From the NCBI GenBank assembly GCA_013347225.1, contig CP054595.1:4708415-4772414 (forward strand): DNA of 64,000 nucleotides. Reading direction: 5' to 3'. This document shows, piece after piece, positions 8,688 through 17,633 of this stretch. Origin of the DNA: Candidatus Accumulibacter similis. Lineage in GTDB: Bacteria; Pseudomonadota; Gammaproteobacteria; Burkholderiales; Rhodocyclaceae. The translations under genes were made by a program, and so were the position numbers. Below the pieces are notes generated by a model. That model searched no databases. It was given only the letters and a program-made list of their open reading frames with translations, and was not told where the DNA came from. Position 1 is the first letter of the stretch; each line of letters begins with the position of its first letter.

Positions 8688-10175
8688 TCAACCGCGAAAC
8701 CGGCGCTCGGCGAGTCTGACGATCGTGCCCACGGCTTGTTTCTCGATGCCCGCCTGGCGGCCGGAAACGAGCCAGAGAACGACCAGCACGCTGGGAAAGA
8801 TCACCACCCCGGCAAGCACTTTCAGCAAGAGAAGCAGCGCAACGGGTGCGTCAACCAGCGACGCGAGGACGGCGAGGATGCCGTACATTGCCAATCCCGC
8901 CAGACAGGGACGCCAGAGCGCTCCATAGAGCGTGCCGATCCGGATCATGCAGGACGACGAGACGAAGTGCAGCATCACTGGCAGCACCGCAATCGATACC
9001 GCCACACGCGCCATCGCCACACCCTCCATACCCTTGAGATGCGCCGCCAGAAAGGCGATCGGCACCAACAGTGCGAGTTCCAGCCAGGTCTGCGCCGCTG
9101 ACAGGCGGGTACGCCCCATCACCCACAAAGGCATCTCGAGCGTCAGGACCAGGGACGAGAAGGCGCCGTAGAGAGCCAGCCAGCGCATGGCATCGATCGC
9201 CCCCAGCCACTTGCCACCGAGAACGAGCGGCACGAACTCCGGAGCAACCGCCATCAGCCCGAAGCCAACCGAGAAGCACAATGCGGCTATCGCCGCAAGG
9301 CTCAGGCAGAACAACTTCTCGAAGTCGTCGCGCGCCCCTGCCACCTTGGACAGCGTCGGAAACAACGCGCGGCGCAGGGGCATGACCAGCTCGGAACTGG
9401 GCATCGTCGCCAGTTCGTTGGCGACGTGGTAGCCCCCCATGACGCTCGTGCCGAGCAGGCGACCGACGACCACCTCATCGGTCTTGCGATTGAGGAAGCT
9501 ACCAACTCGGGAAATGATCAGCCACTGCGAGAATCCCCACATCTCACGCACATGGACCAGACTGAGGCGCGGGCGGTAGGGGTGCATCAGATAGCTCAGG
9601 ATGACTGCGATGACGCTGCCGCTGGTCATGCCGATGGTCAGCGCCCAATAGTTCTCCAAGCAGTACGCCGAGCCGACGACGATCGCGAAGTTCGCCAGCT
9701 TCGTATAGACGGTGAAGCGGAAATCCTTGGCAAAATCGAGCTCCTTGCGGAAGGCGACGACGCCAATGTTCTCGAAACCGCTGATCAGCGGACGCAGCGC
9801 GATCACCTGCACGACGCCGACCGTGCGCGGTTCGGAGAACAGCAGCCCGACCCACGGAGCGAACACGACCAGCAGCACGGCGATCAGCAGCCCCTGAATG
9901 ATCTGGATGGTCCAAGCCGTGTCGAAGTGCTCGCGGCTGTTCGCTCCGGGACGCATCAGGGCGAGATCGACACCGGCATAGCCGACAGTCTCCAGCAGAC
10001 CGACTGCAATCAGGGCGATCGCGACGATGCCAAAGTCCTCAGGGGCCAGCAACCGTGCCAGGATGACGGTGCTGACCAGCCCGATCAGGCGCGTTGCCCA
10101 TCTGGCCGCAACCATCCACGCCGACCCACGAACGAGCTGCCGACTGGGCGACAGCGCTTCTTCAGCGCTCGTCAT
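8688..10175 (-). CDS. Wzx-type polysaccharide flippase (lipopolysaccharide biosynthesis protein)
   Basis: A 495-residue multi-spanning protein of the MOP/PST flippase superfamily, similar in layout to WzxC. It has about 12-14 hydrophobic segments. The family-typical N-terminus reads RGSAWMVAARWATRLIGLVS, then ILARLLAPEDFGIVAIA. Such proteins move lipid-linked repeat units across the inner membrane. It is the second flippase of the region (the other starts at 17471), so two lipid-linked intermediates or two polymers may be exported. Its gene follows the phosphotransferase-like gene by 6 bases and ends 365 bases before the FkbM gene start. Confidence 0.9.
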   Translation of the reverse strand: MTSAEEALSPSRQLVRGSAWMVAARWATRLIGLVSTVILARLLAPEDFGIVAIALIAVGLLETVGYAGVDLALMRPGANSREHFDTAWTIQIIQGLLIAVLLVVFAPWVGLLFSEPRTVGVVQVIALRPLISGFENIGVVAFRKELDFAKDFRFTVYTKLANFAIVVGSAYCLENYWALTIGMTSGSVIAVILSYLMHPYRPRLSLVHVREMWGFSQWLIISRVGSFLNRKTDEVVVGRLLGTSVMGGYHVANELATMPSSELVMPLRRALFPTLSKVAGARDDFEKLFCLSLAAIAALCFSVGFGLMAVAPEFVPLVLGGKWLGAIDAMRWLALYGAFSSLVLTLEMPLWVMGRTRLSAAQTWLELALLVPIAFLAAHLKGMEGVAMARVAVSIAVLPVMLHFVSSSCMIRIGTLYGALWRPCLAGLAMYGILAVLASLVDAPVALLLLLKVLAGVVIFPSVLVVLWLVSGRQAGIEKQAVGTIVRLAERRFRG

Positions 10176-10181
10176 TGCTGG

Positions 10182-11063
10182 TCAACACAACACCTGCTCG
10201 AGAATGGTGTCGATCCGCTGACCAACCTCCTGTCCGTAATTGCGCTTCAGGTACCTGAAAACGACGAGGTAGAGCGGTACTGCGCGGCGGAATCTCGCAT
10301 AGGGCAGTGCCGACACCGCGCAGGCGCGCGGCGCGAAGAACCACGGGCAGGCTGACGGATCCTCGGTATCGCGGATCAGGCATGCCGACCTCGCGCTCAT
10401 GCCGGCGACTGAGAGACTGATCATGAAGATGTCAAAGCCGGCAAGCGCCGTCGCACCATAGTCCTCCCAGTCGAAAACCAGCAGGTCGCCGCGCGCCGAA
10501 CCAAGATTGTTGAGCACGAAGTCACCATGTTGTGGTACGTGGGGAATGTCTGACCACAGAGTCCGGTCGGCCCGCTCCAGAAAACGCAGGGGCGCGCCGC
10601 CCGCAGCGGGAGCAGCTGCCAGGAAAGCACTGGCCTCGGCCATGAAACGATCGTGACGGCAGGCGCCCGTAGTGTCGAGAGCTATGGTTCTGGCGGCGGC
10701 GAAGAAGCCGATCAGCTGCTCGAGCAGCCGTGTCGATCCACGGGCAGCCGTCAGATCGCCGGCATTCAGCACCCGGTGCTCGCAGGCTGTCGCAATCAGC
10801 AGGCTCCAACCGTCAAGCCGCAGGTGGACGAGCGGCTTGGGAGTGCGCTCACGGAAGCGCTCGTGCGCCAGGCAATAGCTGTCGAAGCGTTCGCTGAGAT
10901 CGTAGTAGAAGCATGCCTGGACGTGATACCACGCGTCCTTGCCAGAATCCCAGACGTCCACCGCAATCGCCTCGCCGCGCGAAACCATCACGTTGAAGAC
11001 CAGTCTGGCTTGCGCTTCCACCAGCCCACTCGATACCAGGGCCTGCCGGACAAGGTTCAACAC
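10182..11063 (-). CDS. aminoglycoside-phosphotransferase-fold protein
   Basis: The protein kinase-like phosphotransferase fold is suggested by the catalytic HGDFVLNN segment near residue 185 and the metal-binding FDWEDYG near 205. These correspond to HxDxxxxN and DxD/E of the APH/choline kinase family. The N-terminal lobe is poorly conserved and no glycine-rich loop is obvious, so activity is uncertain. I chose the GTG at 11063, which has a G-run about 8 bases upstream and overlaps the preceding methyltransferase by 7 bases; a TTG at 11078 is possible. In this cluster it may phosphorylate a sugar or small amine precursor. The substrate is unknown. Confidence 0.75.
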   Translation of the reverse strand: MLNLVRQALVSSGLVEAQARLVFNVMVSRGEAIAVDVWDSGKDAWYHVQACFYYDLSERFDSYCLAHERFRERTPKPLVHLRLDGWSLLIATACEHRVLNAGDLTAARGSTRLLEQLIGFFAAARTIALDTTGACRHDRFMAEASAFLAAAPAAGGAPLRFLERADRTLWSDIPHVPQHGDFVLNNLGSARGDLLVFDWEDYGATALAGFDIFMISLSVAGMSARSACLIRDTEDPSACPWFFAPRACAVSALPYARFRRAVPLYLVVFRYLKRNYGQEVGQRIDTILEQVLC

Positions 11064-11848
11064 GGCCGGCGCCCCCAATAGAAGAGGTGCCGCTCGAGGA
11101 GACGGTTGAGGCCCAACTCGACGACCGCCCGACGCACCAGATAGCCGGAGCGGCTCAACGAGGCACGCGAGGACTCCAGCGCGTAGCGGAACGCCCGGCG
11201 CGAGGCTTCCCCTTCGACCGCGGCAATGGTACTCGGGGCCTGCGGGTCAGGCCACAGGTTGCACACCTGGATATCGCGGTATCCGGCACCGAGCAAGGTG
11301 CCTTGGCACGAAAGCACGCCCAGGGCCGCGACATCGGACGTGCCTGACGTCTCCCCTCCCTTGCGCCAACGCCAGCAACGCGGGCTACTGGCGTTGAGTC
11401 CGCAGCCGGCGACCACCCCTCCCGGCCGAAGAATGGATGCAATCCGCATCAGCCACTCGGCGGCGACCTCGCGAGGACGTCGCTGCGGAAACGCCGCCGC
11501 CAGATCATCGAGGGTATGGTGCAGGATCGCCAGATCGAAACTTGCCGCGTGAAAGGGGAGCGGCTGGTGGTAGGACGCCTGGCAACTGTGCAGCCGCTTG
11601 CTCACTGGCGTCGCGATCGACGACGCGCAGCCGTCCCCCACCAGACGGCAGCTCACCACCAGATCCGCTGGCCACCCGCCATCGACCACCCGCCCATGAT
11701 CCTGGAGATGAAACTCGATCACGGCTGCACGCTCGAGCACCGCCGGCAACTGGTAGATCGCCCGCAGGCGCGCGCTGGCCAACTCGTAGGGCCGCAGGCC
11801 GGTATCGCCCGTCGGCTCGCCGCAAGCACCGTGCTCGATCTCAGGCAC
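11057..11848 (-). CDS. methyltransferase-like protein
   Basis: About 263 residues. The middle resembles a class I SAM methyltransferase: LPFHAASFDLAILHHTLDD, then a post-motif helix and MRIASILRPGGVVAGCGLNA. The glycine-rich SAM motif I is weak or replaced near residues 45-60, so catalytic activity cannot be assumed. The frame extends to 11935, but the GTG at 11848 overlaps the upstream methyltransferase stop by 8 bases, in keeping with the overlaps around it. The C-terminus VELGLNRLLERHLFYWGR is unassigned. It probably acts with the preceding methyltransferase on a polysaccharide precursor. Confidence 0.7.
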   Translation of the reverse strand: MPEIEHGACGEPTGDTGLRPYELASARLRAIYQLPAVLERAAVIEFHLQDHGRVVDGGWPADLVVSCRLVGDGCASSIATPVSKRLHSCQASYHQPLPFHAASFDLAILHHTLDDLAAAFPQRRPREVAAEWLMRIASILRPGGVVAGCGLNASSPRCWRWRKGGETSGTSDVAALGVLSCQGTLLGAGYRDIQVCNLWPDPQAPSTIAAVEGEASRRAFRYALESSRASLSRSGYLVRRAVVELGLNRLLERHLFYWGRRPC

Positions 11849-12584
11849 GACGACGCGCAACCAGAATCGTATCGGGAGCAACCGGCGCCAGCAGCCGGTG
11901 ACCAAAGATCGCCTCGCGGCGCAACAATCCACCATCGAGGGTCCGCACTTGCCCCAGCATCCTCGAACGGTACAGCCAGGCGCCGATCGGCACGCTGTTG
12001 ACGACTTGAAAGCCGTGCTGCGCCAGAAGTCGCTGCAGCCCCGCGTGGGTCAGGTCCATCTCGGGCCGTCCGCCCGTCAAGCGGTGCAACAGTGCGTAGA
12101 CGGCACGCGGGTTGCGGTGATTGTTGAGAATCAGATAGCCTCCGGGCCTGACCAACCGCGCCAGCACCTGCAGCGCCTGCTGACGCAGCACCGCTTCCGC
12201 ATTGCCGAAGAACCTGAACGCCGTCGCCAGATCGAAGGTGCCAAGGTCGGCAGCGACCCTGGTCAGGTCAGCTTCAACGAAGCGCACATCGGGACACCTT
12301 TGACGCGCCGCCGCCAGCATGCTCGGCGATACGTCGACGCCGATTGCTTCCTGTGCGAAGGGTGCAACGATCTCCGTGATGCGCGCCGTGCCGCAGGCGA
12401 AATCGAGATACCTGGCTGTTCCGTCCGGAAACAGCTGCGGCACGATGTGTTGCAGGTGGACACGCTCCATGTCGCACATGTAGGCATCAAATGGCTCCCG
12501 GGCAAGATGGCGGTCATAGTTGTCGCCGCGGTCAATGTGGCTCGTCCTGTAGTCGCCGGTTTCCATCGATTCACTGTCACTCAT
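11841..12584 (-). CDS. class I SAM-dependent methyltransferase
   Basis: A 247-residue methyltransferase. Motif I is YLDFACGTARITEIVAP, followed by AIGVDVSPSML, VRFVEADL and the post-motif LARLVRPGGYLILNNHRN. The ATG at 12584 has GGGAG upstream; the longer frame to 12644 adds low-quality residues. It is the first of three overlapping genes running left (methyltransferase, methyltransferase-like, phosphotransferase-like). The substrate is unknown, but O- or N-methylation of a sugar precursor fits the location. Confidence 0.85.
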   Translation of the reverse strand: MSDSESMETGDYRTSHIDRGDNYDRHLAREPFDAYMCDMERVHLQHIVPQLFPDGTARYLDFACGTARITEIVAPFAQEAIGVDVSPSMLAAARQRCPDVRFVEADLTRVAADLGTFDLATAFRFFGNAEAVLRQQALQVLARLVRPGGYLILNNHRNPRAVYALLHRLTGGRPEMDLTHAGLQRLLAQHGFQVVNSVPIGAWLYRSRMLGQVRTLDGGLLRREAIFGHRLLAPVAPDTILVARRRA

Positions 12585-12704
12585 CACCCATCTCCCACTG
12601 GCCGAGCAAGAACTCCGGCGGCCGACGCGTGCCGGCAGCAGCAACGCCGCGACGCGGCAGTGCCGTGACTGCAGGCGCCGGCATTCCTCCTGACCGTCGG
12701 CTGC

Positions 12705-13622
12705 CTATCTGCGACCAATTGCGCGCATTTCCCGCAACGCAAACCAGTTCGTCAGCGTGTAGATACCATTCCAGGTCAGAGACAGGCGATCGGAATCACC
12801 GTAGATCTCGCGAATGTCCTTCGGCATCGCAGCAATTCCTCCTGCCTGCAGACGGGGTCCGAGAAGCTTGAACTCGTAGCCCCTGCGGCCGTAGCGCACC
12901 ATGCGTCGCCAGTAGGCGCGGACATCCGCGAACCTGGAGATGGTAAAGGACTCGAAAGTGAAGCCGGCGTCCGCGCAGGGAGCGATGAGCAGGTCGTTCA
13001 TTGGCTGGGAGGGATCCAGGTCCCATTTCACCAGTGCACCGACCAGGCCATCGTCGCCTTCGAGCCTGAGCGGAATTCTGACGCCAGTCTCTTGGCAGCG
13101 TACCACGAAGGAGCCGCGCAAGGCGTAAAGGTTGGCTACCAGCCCTCGCTCACGCAGCAGTTCCTCGCGGTCATGGCGCATGCTGCGCCCCGACGCGGGC
13201 GGAACGCCGACGGCCTGCGCCTGCGGTTCGGCTCTCAAGGACCGGACCATTGCCGAAAAGGAGCCTCGAACGGCACGCGCATCACCGTCCATGAAGAAAT
13301 AGATGTCCTGCCCGGCGCACTGCTGTGGGATGGTTTCGTGGATGAAGACGTTCCAGGCGTTGCACTTGTCGCCCAGCGTGATCGAGACGAGATGAACGCG
13401 CGGGTCCTTCTTGCCGTACGCGCGGACGACTTCCTCAGTCCCGTCGGTACACCCGTTGGCCATGACGAATACCTCGAAAGGGCCGTCCGGGTCGGCAGCG
13501 AAGATGCTCTCGAGACACGAGCCAATATGTCTCTCCTCGTTGTGAGCGAGGACCATCACGGGCCAGACGGCGCGCGCCGGAGTTACCGCGTCCTGTTCAC
13601 TGCTATTGATAACGTCGCTCAT
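12705..13622 (-). CDS. family 2 glycosyltransferase
   Basis: A 305-residue GT-A type glycosyltransferase. The N-terminal strand VMVLAHNEERHIGSCLESI and the metal-binding FMDGDARA (a D-G-D motif near residue 120) mark the GT2 family. ANGCTDGTEEVV is the usual nucleotide-binding segment. The ATG at 13622 has GGAG at good spacing and lies inside the end of the aminotransferase gene (20-base overlap), so the two are coupled. No membrane segment is obvious, so it probably works at the cytoplasmic face on a lipid-linked sugar. Confidence 0.87.
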   Translation of the reverse strand: MSDVINSSEQDAVTPARAVWPVMVLAHNEERHIGSCLESIFAADPDGPFEVFVMANGCTDGTEEVVRAYGKKDPRVHLVSITLGDKCNAWNVFIHETIPQQCAGQDIYFFMDGDARAVRGSFSAMVRSLRAEPQAQAVGVPPASGRSMRHDREELLRERGLVANLYALRGSFVVRCQETGVRIPLRLEGDDGLVGALVKWDLDPSQPMNDLLIAPCADAGFTFESFTISRFADVRAYWRRMVRYGRRGYEFKLLGPRLQAGGIAAMPKDIREIYGDSDRLSLTWNGIYTLTNWFALREMRAIGRR

Positions 13623-14841
13623 GGTCATCTCCGTCCTGGCAGTTGGCAATACATTTTCGATACGCTGCAGCGACACGCTGCAGCCTCTGACAGACCTCTG
13701 CGACATCTTGGGCCGTCATGTCGGCATAGGCAGGCAATTCGATCAGCCTCGTGCCCAAGTCCGGCGATCCTCGGGCCGAACAGGGTCCACCGGAATAGGT
13801 TGCGTAGCCTTGCCGCGTGCAGACTGACTCCTGCCGAAGTTGCCGCTGGCACGACGCGAGGTCGATACCGGGCGGCATGGACACCATGACGCGCGCCAGG
13901 TATCGTCCAGGCGAGAACTGCGGCATGTGCCAGGAGCCGCCGACCGACGCCAGCGCATCGGCATAATGGCCGAGAATCCGCAGGCGCTGCTCGCGCCGTC
14001 GCGACAATGAGTTCAGCTGCACCATGGCCAGCCGCGCATCCAGGTTCGCAATCCTTCGCGGCACCAGTGCTCGCGATCGGCCGCCCAGGACTTGCTGCCG
14101 CAGCCGCTGCCAGCGATAGCTCAGAGACGCGGTGTGCGATTCCAGCAGGTAGTTCCAGACGAAGGCGGCCAGCGCCCGCAGCCGGCCGCCGGCCGGCGGC
14201 AGAGCCTCGACCCGCACCCGCGCGAGCGGGAGGAGTTCATTCTCGTGACAGATCAGGGCGCCGCCACCGCCGCTCTCGCCGGTAACCACGCACTTCGACT
14301 GCGCGAAGCTGAGCACGCCGAAGTCCCCGAAGGTCCCCAGCATGCGGCCGCCGACGGACTCGCCGACAACCTGCGCCGCGTCGTCCACCAGGAATACCCC
14401 CGCCGTGCTGGCAAGGGTCTCGAAGGCTTCGATCTGTGCCGGGCAACCATACATGTGGGCGACGATGATCGCCAGCGTCCTGCTGCCAATCCGCTGCGCA
14501 CACGCACCAGGGTCAAGGTTGAGGTCGGCGCCGACCTCGGCGGCAAGCGGCAGCAACCCGAGCGAGTTGACGACCTCGATGACTGCCGGACAGATGAAGG
14601 CGGGAACGATCACCTCGTTGCGCCCCGGTCGCAACTGGATCATGGCCTCCAGACCGATGCGCAAAGCCGTGCGACCGGAATTGACCGCCAGGACCTGCGG
14701 CACATTCAACAACTTGGCAAGTCCGTCCGTCAGTTGCCTGGCGCCCGGACCGCGGCGTATCCGACCGCAGCAGATTGCCGCCAGCACGGCCCGCAGTTCG
14801 GCCCAGCCCCAGTCGGCATAGGGTAGACGTTGGTAAGGCAT
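13603..14841 (-). CDS. DegT/DnrJ/EryC1-type PLP aminotransferase
   Basis: A 412-residue sugar-aminotransferase family protein. It shows NSGRTALRIGLEA near residue 55 (phosphate-binding start), FLVDDAAQVVGE near 150 (pyridine-ring aspartate) and SFAQSKCVVTGESGGGG near 178, whose lysine is the probable PLP Schiff base. The family makes amino sugars such as 4-amino-4,6-dideoxyhexoses from keto-sugars, although some members act on other ketones. No nucleotide-sugar dehydratase lies beside it. The ATP-grasp ligase gene ends 3 bases upstream. The pair could make an amine and then acylate it with a carboxylate. Confidence 0.88.
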   Translation of the reverse strand: MPYQRLPYADWGWAELRAVLAAICCGRIRRGPGARQLTDGLAKLLNVPQVLAVNSGRTALRIGLEAMIQLRPGRNEVIVPAFICPAVIEVVNSLGLLPLAAEVGADLNLDPGACAQRIGSRTLAIIVAHMYGCPAQIEAFETLASTAGVFLVDDAAQVVGESVGGRMLGTFGDFGVLSFAQSKCVVTGESGGGGALICHENELLPLARVRVEALPPAGGRLRALAAFVWNYLLESHTASLSYRWQRLRQQVLGGRSRALVPRRIANLDARLAMVQLNSLSRRREQRLRILGHYADALASVGGSWHMPQFSPGRYLARVMVSMPPGIDLASCQRQLRQESVCTRQGYATYSGGPCSARGSPDLGTRLIELPAYADMTAQDVAEVCQRLQRVAAAYRKCIANCQDGDDHERRYQ

Positions 14842-14844
14842 CCC

Positions 14845-16005
14845 CTACCTCAGCGCCGACAACAGCACCTGGCAGCGTGCGCGCACTCTCTCCAAGGTCA
14901 GTACGCACCATGGCAGCGGATCGTTGGCCCGCCAGTAGGCATCGACGATGTCGGCAGCAGGACGGGCTCTGGCGCTGCCCTGTTCCTCGGCCGCCCAGCG
15001 GTCAACGACGGGGTCGCGCCAGATCTTCGCTGGCTGCAGATAGTGCCACGGCGGCAACGCAGCCCCGGTTTCCTCGCAGTAGGCTGCGAACGGGATGTTC
15101 ACGCCATTGACCGTGGCAACCTCCTGCTGGAAATCAGTGCGGCCGACGGTCGGTTCCACCATGTAGAAGCGGCCGTCGCGCGAGTCCCGCTTGTACTCCA
15201 TGCTGCCCATGCCCACGAAGCCCACCTGGCGGAAGAAGATCGAGGTCATGTCGCTGAGTTCGTCATGATGCTCCGGAGCCGAAATGCAACTCGCAGTGCC
15301 GCCGATCCGTGGCGGCCACGAGCGCAGTTTGCGGCCGACGAAGGAAGCCACCGTGCGCTGATCGGCGGCAACATACTGCAGGCAGAAGTAGATGTCCGAA
15401 TCTTCCCCTTCAATCCACTCCTGGACAATCAGATCGGCGAGCACCGGCGCGATTTCGCGATAGCGTTCCGCTGCTTCGGCAGCCGATGCCACCACGTAGG
15501 CTTTCTTGAATCTGTCGCCGTAGCCGTAGTGCTTGAACGCCGGTTTCAGAACGCAGGGAAAGCGCAACTCGCGCAGACGTTGCAAGTCGCTCTCCTGCTG
15601 CAGACGAACCGCGGCCGGAACAGGACAGGCAAAGTCGATCGCCAGTTTCTGGAAACCTTCCTTGTGCATCAGGCTCGCCAGTCTTGCCTGGTCCGGCAGA
15701 GTGATCAGGTAATCGGGGACAACCTCCTGCCGACGTTCCGAGACGGTCGTGACCGATTTTTCCTCGGTCAGGAAGAGAACCGGTCTGGCCGGCAAGGTCG
15801 CGGCAATCGACTTGAGAGCGGTGACCAGCGCCTCGCCTTCCGTCTCGCTCACGACGTGGTGCCGCGGATGGCGACTGTGGCAGGCCGGGCCTCTGCCACT
15901 CGATATCAGGACCATCGGGATTCGCCGCTCGGCCAGACTGCGCACGATACCCAAGGCATTCAAGCCGTCGCCAACGACTACCGCAGTCGCCTTGCCTGTC
16001 GTCAT
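14845..16005 (-). CDS. ATP-grasp ligase (carboxylate-amine ligase type)
   Basis: 386 residues. The N-terminal pre-ATP-grasp Rossmann part starts AVVVGDGLNALGIVRSLAER. The ATP-grasp core includes LRFPCVLKPAFKHYGYGDRF near residue 160, VQEWIEGEDSDIYF near 210 and FYMVEPTVGRTDFQQEV near 295, supplying lysines and acidic metal ligands. Such enzymes activate a carboxylate as acyl phosphate and join it to an amine. The ATG at 16005 overlaps the flippase stop (ATGA). With the adjacent aminotransferase it suggests amide formation on an amino sugar or amino acid. The exact substrates are not readable. Confidence 0.87.
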   Translation of the reverse strand: MTTGKATAVVVGDGLNALGIVRSLAERRIPMVLISSGRGPACHSRHPRHHVVSETEGEALVTALKSIAATLPARPVLFLTEEKSVTTVSERRQEVVPDYLITLPDQARLASLMHKEGFQKLAIDFACPVPAAVRLQQESDLQRLRELRFPCVLKPAFKHYGYGDRFKKAYVVASAAEAAERYREIAPVLADLIVQEWIEGEDSDIYFCLQYVAADQRTVASFVGRKLRSWPPRIGGTASCISAPEHHDELSDMTSIFFRQVGFVGMGSMEYKRDSRDGRFYMVEPTVGRTDFQQEVATVNGVNIPFAAYCEETGAALPPWHYLQPAKIWRDPVVDRWAAEEQGSARARPAADIVDAYWRANDPLPWCVLTLERVRARCQVLLSALR

Positions 16006-17471
16006 GAACGAGCCTCCCTTTCGGTGACCGTGGGCTGCCGCTCTGGTCGCAGGAGCGCCAGCGCTTCGTCGATGCCCCGCCGGTTGAAAAGCGCACTCGC
16101 TGCCAGATAGGCCACGGCGCCGACCACCGCCAGCAGGAGCAGCAGCGGCAACGGCGGCAGAGCCAGGAGTTCGCGAGCCAGGGCAACACAGCCGTACATG
16201 ACGCCACTGGTCAGCGCGGATCTGCCCACCGCGCCCATGACTTCGGCGACTTGGAGATCGAGATGCGGACAGGCGCGCACCAGATTCGCAAGGAACACGC
16301 ACGGAAAGGCGAGCACCCACGCGAGTGCAAGGCCGACGAGGCCAAACTGGCAGCCGATGATGAACGCCAGACACATGACCACGGCCGTAGTGCACGTGTT
16401 CCTGAAGCTGACATCGGCGCGACCCACCGACTGCAGGGCGGCGTGGACGATCGGCCCGAGAACCCGCAATGGCATGATCAGACAGAGCAACATCAGCGGC
16501 AAGCTGGCACCGACCCAGTTGCGGCCCAGCAGTCCGGCAACGATCTCCGGGGCAACGCTCGACATGCCCCACATCACGGGAAAGCTGACCAGGCTGATGG
16601 CACGCATACTCTTCAGAACATAGGGATTGACGCTGCCGCCCTCGCGCTTCACCTTGGACATCGCGGGAAAGGCCACCTGATTCAGAATCGATGCGAGTCG
16701 CGAGGTCGGCAGCGACGCGAGATCCATCGATACCGAGTAGAGGCCGAGGTCGTGCCGCCCGAGCAGCTTGCCGACGATCAGTGAGTCGGCCTGTGAGTAG
16801 AAATGGTAAACGACCTGGTTGGCAGCAATATCGCGTCCGAAGCGAACGATCTTGCCGCTGCCACTGAAGTCGAACAGCGGCAGACCCTTGTATGGTCGGA
16901 GCAGATTGTAACCGGCAGCGCGCAGGGTCGCCATGAGCACACCGCCCCAGGCCAGCGCCCAGACACCGTGTGACGTATAGGCCAGTCCCAGAGTGAGCAG
17001 CGAGCCGGCCAGGCTGGACATGAAGTCGACCAGGCTGCGCCCACGATAAGCCATGTCCCGATGCAGCAGCGCACCCGGGATGACCGCAAAGCTGGCCGGG
17101 ATGAACTGCAATGCCACGACCTGAATGATCGTCTGCAGGCGGGGCTCGCTGAAGAAAATGGCCGCCAGTGGCGCGATGAGCAGCGCCAGGAGGGTGAAGA
17201 CCCCCAAGTTGGCGAGCAGAGTCACGGCGAAGACCTGGCGCATCTGGCGATCCGACACGTCGCGCTCCTGGATCAGGCTGGAACTCAGGCCAAGCTCGGC
17301 GACCAGCGCCAGCAGACTGGAAAAGATCGTCGCCATGGCCATCAGGCCGTAGTCGGCCGGCAGCAGGAAACGCATCACCAGAATGGTGATCGCCCAGGAA
17401 GCGATCTGGCTGGCAAACCGCCCGAGAACCGTCCATCGCAACGCGGCGAGTACCTGGCTGCGCAGACTCAT
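16002..17471 (-). CDS. Wzx-type polysaccharide flippase (WzxC-like)
   Basis: 489 residues with about 12-14 hydrophobic segments. The start MSLRSQVLAALRWTVLGRF followed by ILVMRFLLPADYGLMAMATI is typical of WzxC-like members of the MOP superfamily, as is the segment LHRDMAYRGRSLVDF near residue 125. It should flip a lipid-linked oligosaccharide. The ATG at 17471 is preferred over the frame opening at 17633. It is related to, but clearly diverged from, the flippase at 8688-10175, so it is not a recent duplicate. Confidence 0.9.
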   Translation of the reverse strand: MSLRSQVLAALRWTVLGRFASQIASWAITILVMRFLLPADYGLMAMATIFSSLLALVAELGLSSSLIQERDVSDRQMRQVFAVTLLANLGVFTLLALLIAPLAAIFFSEPRLQTIIQVVALQFIPASFAVIPGALLHRDMAYRGRSLVDFMSSLAGSLLTLGLAYTSHGVWALAWGGVLMATLRAAGYNLLRPYKGLPLFDFSGSGKIVRFGRDIAANQVVYHFYSQADSLIVGKLLGRHDLGLYSVSMDLASLPTSRLASILNQVAFPAMSKVKREGGSVNPYVLKSMRAISLVSFPVMWGMSSVAPEIVAGLLGRNWVGASLPLMLLCLIMPLRVLGPIVHAALQSVGRADVSFRNTCTTAVVMCLAFIIGCQFGLVGLALAWVLAFPCVFLANLVRACPHLDLQVAEVMGAVGRSALTSGVMYGCVALARELLALPPLPLLLLLAVVGAVAYLAASALFNRRGIDEALALLRPERQPTVTEREARS

Positions 17472-17633
17472 CGGGCGTAACCCCGAGCCACGGCTTCGCC
17501 TCTCGGGCAGGGCGGCGAGCAACCCGGCGCTGGCACCTCCGGGGCGACCATATGGCTGGCGTCGGCTCGCAGGCCCACCGGTGCCTCGACCGCCGACAGC
17601 GGTCTCGCCAGACTGCAGGGTGCCTGCGGGCAC

